NCBI GenBank assembly: GCA_963789175.1 | Contig: CAWBJO010000009.1 | Span: 496,001-560,000, forward strand | Length of the DNA: 64,000 bases | Reading direction: 5' to 3' | DNA from: CAWBJO01 sp963789175 | GTDB lineage: Bacteria > Pseudomonadota > Alphaproteobacteria > Rhizobiales > Aestuariivirgaceae | Shown: piece by piece, positions 61,270 through 64,000 of the stretch | How the letters are laid out: each line of letters opens with the position of its first letter | How positions within the stretch are numbered: the stretch's first letter is position 1 | Notes under the pieces: generated by a model | Told to the model about the DNA's origin: nothing | The model's input: the letters and a program-made list of their open reading frames with translations, nothing else | The model's database searches: none | Position numbers and translations under genes: made by a program

Positions 61270-61896
61270 ATGGACAGCTTCGAATTCAACAAGATCGCCG
61301 GTGCCGTGCTCGGCACGCTCCTCGCCACGTTCGGCGTCAGCATCCTCGCCGAAGAGATCTTCCACCACGAGGCGCCCGAGAAGCCGGGTTACGCCGTGGC
61401 GGTCGCCGAGACGGAGGGCGGCGCCGAGGGCGAAGCCCAGGCCGCCACCGCGCCGCAGCCCATCGCCGCCCTGCTCGCCGGCGCCGACCCTGCCAAGGGC
61501 GAGGCCGCGATCAAGCCGTGCCTCGCCTGCCACACCTTCGACAAGGGCGGACAGAACAAGGTCGGGCCGAATCTCTACGGGACGGTCGGCCGGCCCATCG
61601 CATCGCATGAAGGCTTCGCCTATTCGGAGGCGCTCAAGGCGCATGCCAGCGAAACGTGGAACTACGACAATCTCAACACCTTCCTGTTGAGCCCGAAGGG
61701 CTACGCGCCCGGCACCAAGATGACCTATGCCGGCATCAAGCGGGACCAGGCGCGCGCCGACCTCATCGCCTATCTGCGCACTCTCGGCGACAATCCGCCC
61801 CCGCTGCCCGATCCGGCGGCCGCCGGCGCGGCACCGAGCGGCGAAGCGACGGGCGGCGAGGCAACGGGCGGGGCGGAGCCGGCGCCGTCTCCATAG
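61270..61896 (+). CDS. cycM: Membrane-anchored cytochrome c (CycM/c-552 type)
   Basis: 208 residues from ATG at 61270 (another at 61261). One N-terminal signal anchor (IAGAVLGTLLATFGVSILAE), an Ala/Glu-rich linker, then a class I cytochrome c: heme site CLACH, KVGPNLYGTVGRP, FAYSEALKAH, axial Met in PGTKMTYAGIK and ARADLIAYLRTL. The C-terminus is Pro/Gly-rich. Probably carries electrons from the bc1 complex to a terminal oxidase. Confidence 0.95.
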   Translation: MDSFEFNKIAGAVLGTLLATFGVSILAEEIFHHEAPEKPGYAVAVAETEGGAEGEAQAATAPQPIAALLAGADPAKGEAAIKPCLACHTFDKGGQNKVGPNLYGTVGRPIASHEGFAYSEALKAHASETWNYDNLNTFLLSPKGYAPGTKMTYAGIKRDQARADLIAYLRTLGDNPPPLPDPAAAGAAPSGEATGGEATGGAEPAPSP

Positions 61897-62017
61897 CCGA
61901 CGCTCGGCGGCCGACGCGACCGTTCGAACCTTACAAAGAATTCACGCCGTCGAAGTTTTCGCTTATGGCAGAAAACCGGCTATTCTCACTCCCATCGAGC
62001 CACAGTCCGGAGGTCAC

Positions 62018-63896
62018 ATGCCATTCTCCCGCCGCTCGGTCGTAAAGCTCCTCGGCGCGAGCGGGCTTTCCCTCCTTCCCGGTTTCAAGCTCATCGGCGC
62101 CAGCACCGCCTTCGCCGACGACAAGACCTGGCGGCACGGACTGTCGCTGTTCGGCGAACTCAAATATCCACCCGACTTCCAGCATTTCTCGTACGTGAAC
62201 CCGCAGGCCCCCAAGGGCGGCCGCGTCCGGCTCTACGGGATCGGCTCGTTCGACAGCCTCAATCCCTACACCTTCAACGGCGAGTCGATCGGCGTTGCGG
62301 CGCAGGACGATCCGCTCTTCACGCCGTCGCTCGACGAGGCGTCCACCGAATACGGCCTCGTCGCCGAGGCCGCGGCGCACGCGGAGGATTTCTCCTGGGT
62401 CACCTACCGGCTGCGCCCGGCGGCGCGCTTCCACGACGGCCAGCCGATCAGCGCGGCCGATGCGGTGTGGTCGATGGAGATGCTGAAGCAGTCGCATCCG
62501 CAGTACGTCGCCTACTACAAGAACGTGACGCGCGGCGAGCAGACGGGCGAGCGCGAGGTGACGTTCCATTTCTCCGAGAAGGGCAACCGCGAGCTTCCCA
62601 ACATCGTCGGCCAGATGCCGGTGCTGCCCAAGCACTGGTGGACGGGCACCACTGCCCAGGGCAAGCAGCGCAACATCGAGCAGACGACGCTCGAGATCCC
62701 GCTCGGCTCGGGCCCCTATCGCTGCGTCGAGGTGAAGCCCGGCGCCCAGGTCAAGCTGAAGCGGGTCGAGGACTATTGGGCGAAGGACCTGCCGGTCAAT
62801 GTCGGGCAGAACAACTTCGACGAGATCACCTACGAGTTCTTCCTCGACATGTCGGTGGCCTTCGAGGCGTTCAAGGCCGACCGCTACGACTATCGTTTCG
62901 AGAACATCGCCAAGAACTGGGCAACGCTCTACAATTTCCCGGCCGTGAAGGCGGGAAAGGTGGTCAAGGAGGAGATCCCCACCAAGAACGCCGAGCCCAT
63001 GCAGTGCTTCGTCCTCAACCTGCGGCGGCCGAAGTTCCAGGATCCGCGGGTGCGGCAAGCCTTCAACCTGGCGTTCAATTTCGAATGGGCGAACGCCAAC
63101 CTGTTCTTCGGCATGTACAAGCGGACGGCGAGCTTCTTCGCCAACTCCGAGCTCGCGGCGACCGGGGTGCCGTCGCCCGAGGAGGCGGCGATCCTGGCGA
63201 CCGTGAAGGACCAGGTGCCGGCCGAGGTGTTCACCGCGGAATACGGAAACCCGGTGAACGGCGACGAGAAGCAGCGGCGCAACAACCTGCGCAAGGCGGC
63301 GCAACTGCTGCAGGAGGCGGGATACACGCAGCAGAAGGAGGGCGGCCGGACGGTGCTCAAGACCGCCGCCGGCGAGATCCTGACCGCCGAGTTCCTGCTC
63401 GACCAGCCGAGCTTCGAGCGCATCGTCATCCCCTACACGCAGGACCTGAAGCGGCTCGGGAATCGCCGCCACGGTCAGGACGATCGACAGCGCCCAGATG
63501 ACGCGCCGCGAGCAGGCTTTCGACTTCGACATCATCTGGACGGGATGGGCGCAGTCGCTGTCGCCCGGCAACGAGCAGCGCGAGTACTGGGGATCGGAGG
63601 CCGCCGACCGCAAGGGCAGCCGCAACCTCGCGGGCATCAAGAACCCGGCGGTCGACGCCCTCATCGAGCGGCTCATCTACGCCACGTCGCGCGCCGACCT
63701 GGTGGCGGCCACCAAGGCGCTCGACCGCGTGCTCCTGTGGAACAACTACGTCGTGCCGATGTGGCACAATCCCATCGAGCCCGTCGCCTACTGGAACCGG
63801 TTCGGCCGGCCGCAGAAGCTTCCCGACTACGCGATCGGCTTCCCGACGATCTGGTGGTACGACGAAGCGAAGGCCGAGAAAGTCAGGAACTCATGA
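62018..63896 (+). pseudogene. Peptide-type ABC transporter substrate-binding protein (YejA-like), one-base frameshift
   Basis: A protein of about 625 residues if repaired. Twin-arginine-like signal SRRSVVKLLGASGLSLLPG, then KTWRHGLSLFGELKYPPDF, FHDGQPISAADAVWSMEMLK, RVRQAFNLAFNFEWAN: an SBP_bac_5 protein of the YejA/microcin C/oligopeptide type. At about 63461 an extra base moves the frame; after it the other frame continues (IAATVRTIDSAQMTRREQAF ... IWTGWAQS) to the stop at 63894. Both halves are well conserved, so the break is recent or an assembly error. The stop overlaps the start of a second SBP gene. Confidence 0.88.
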
Positions 63897-64000
63897 GGAC
63901 CTGCGCAGGCCCGGTCGCGGGACTTCTTCTCATCGCCACGGCCGGCTCGGCCGGAGCGGAAGCGCGGCACGGCCTGTCGATGTTCGGCGACCTCAAATAC
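63893..64000 (+). CDS. Second substrate-binding protein, 3'-truncated by window
   Basis: Starts in an ATGA overlap with the first SBP gene. The 36 visible residues are a signal peptide (AGPVAGLLLIATAGSAGAEA) and RHGLSMFGDLKY, nearly the same as HGLSLFGELKY in the first gene, so it is a tandem paralog. Permease and ATPase genes probably follow outside the window. Confidence 0.85.
   Translation, partial: MRTCAGPVAGLLLIATAGSAGAEARHGLSMFGDLKY

Noticed and set aside
61931..63676. A 581-codon minus-strand frame antisense to the solute-binding protein gene
   Set aside because: Shadow of GC-rich coding sequence with His/Arg/Leu-rich composition.

Overview
The window is GC-rich chromosomal DNA from an alphaproteobacterium, most likely of the order Hyphomicrobiales (Rhizobiales). 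The evidence is a cyclic beta-1,2-glucan synthase of the NdvB/ChvB type, the block rpmH-rnpA-yidC-engB-argB followed by dapD/dapE and def-fmt-truA, a dnaX-ybaB-recR group with the SRP RNA directly upstream, and an HWE-family histidine kinase. I cannot name the genus. There is no rRNA operon, CRISPR array, insertion sequence or integrase.

Layout. 0-7.3 kb: 3' part of the giant cyclic glucan synthase gene. 7.4-11.9 kb: envelope and stress-type genes (AI-2E transporter, DUF3309 peptide, an iron-permease-like fusion, TauE/SafE exporter). 11.9-13.6 kb: a compact three-gene operon with an ExbB/TolQ-like channel, an ExbD-like stator protein with an unusual periplasmic domain, and a small membrane protein. 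13.9-16.9 kb: a tripartite tricarboxylate transporter (tctCBA). 17-21.1 kb: a MASE4 hybrid histidine kinase divergent from a two-domain HD-GYP protein. 21.1-33.4 kb: a looser accessory region with an outer-membrane protein, a PLP decarboxylase with LysR regulator, a CPBP protease, many small hypotheticals, cspA, a pseudoazurin gene broken by indels, an ankyrin-cytochrome c fusion, a GST and an HWE kinase. 33.5 kb: tRNA-Arg(ACG). 33.7-38.6 kb: a P1 peptidase, then an operon TVP38 protein / flavin disulfide oxidoreductase / histidine kinase.

38.7-48.3 kb is a housekeeping block for ribosome and RNase P components, membrane insertion, arginine and lysine/diaminopimelate synthesis, and formyl-methionine handling. 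49.3-53.6 kb holds the most unusual feature: four consecutive, same-strand, strongly diverged paralogs encoding secreted proteins with a cysteine pair at the predicted mature N-terminus, shared internal motifs and acidic tails. I do not recognise this family. It sits between def and rmuC in an otherwise conserved neighbourhood. 53.7-64 kb returns to housekeeping genes (rmuC, recR-ybaB-dnaX-ffs, nudC, prephenate dehydratase, cytochrome c) and ends in two tandem peptide-type solute-binding protein genes, the first with a one-base frameshift and the second cut by the window edge.

Two genes (pseudoazurin and the first solute-binding protein) are interrupted by single-base indels in short G/C runs. 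These may be true pseudogenes or assembly errors; reads over these positions would decide.
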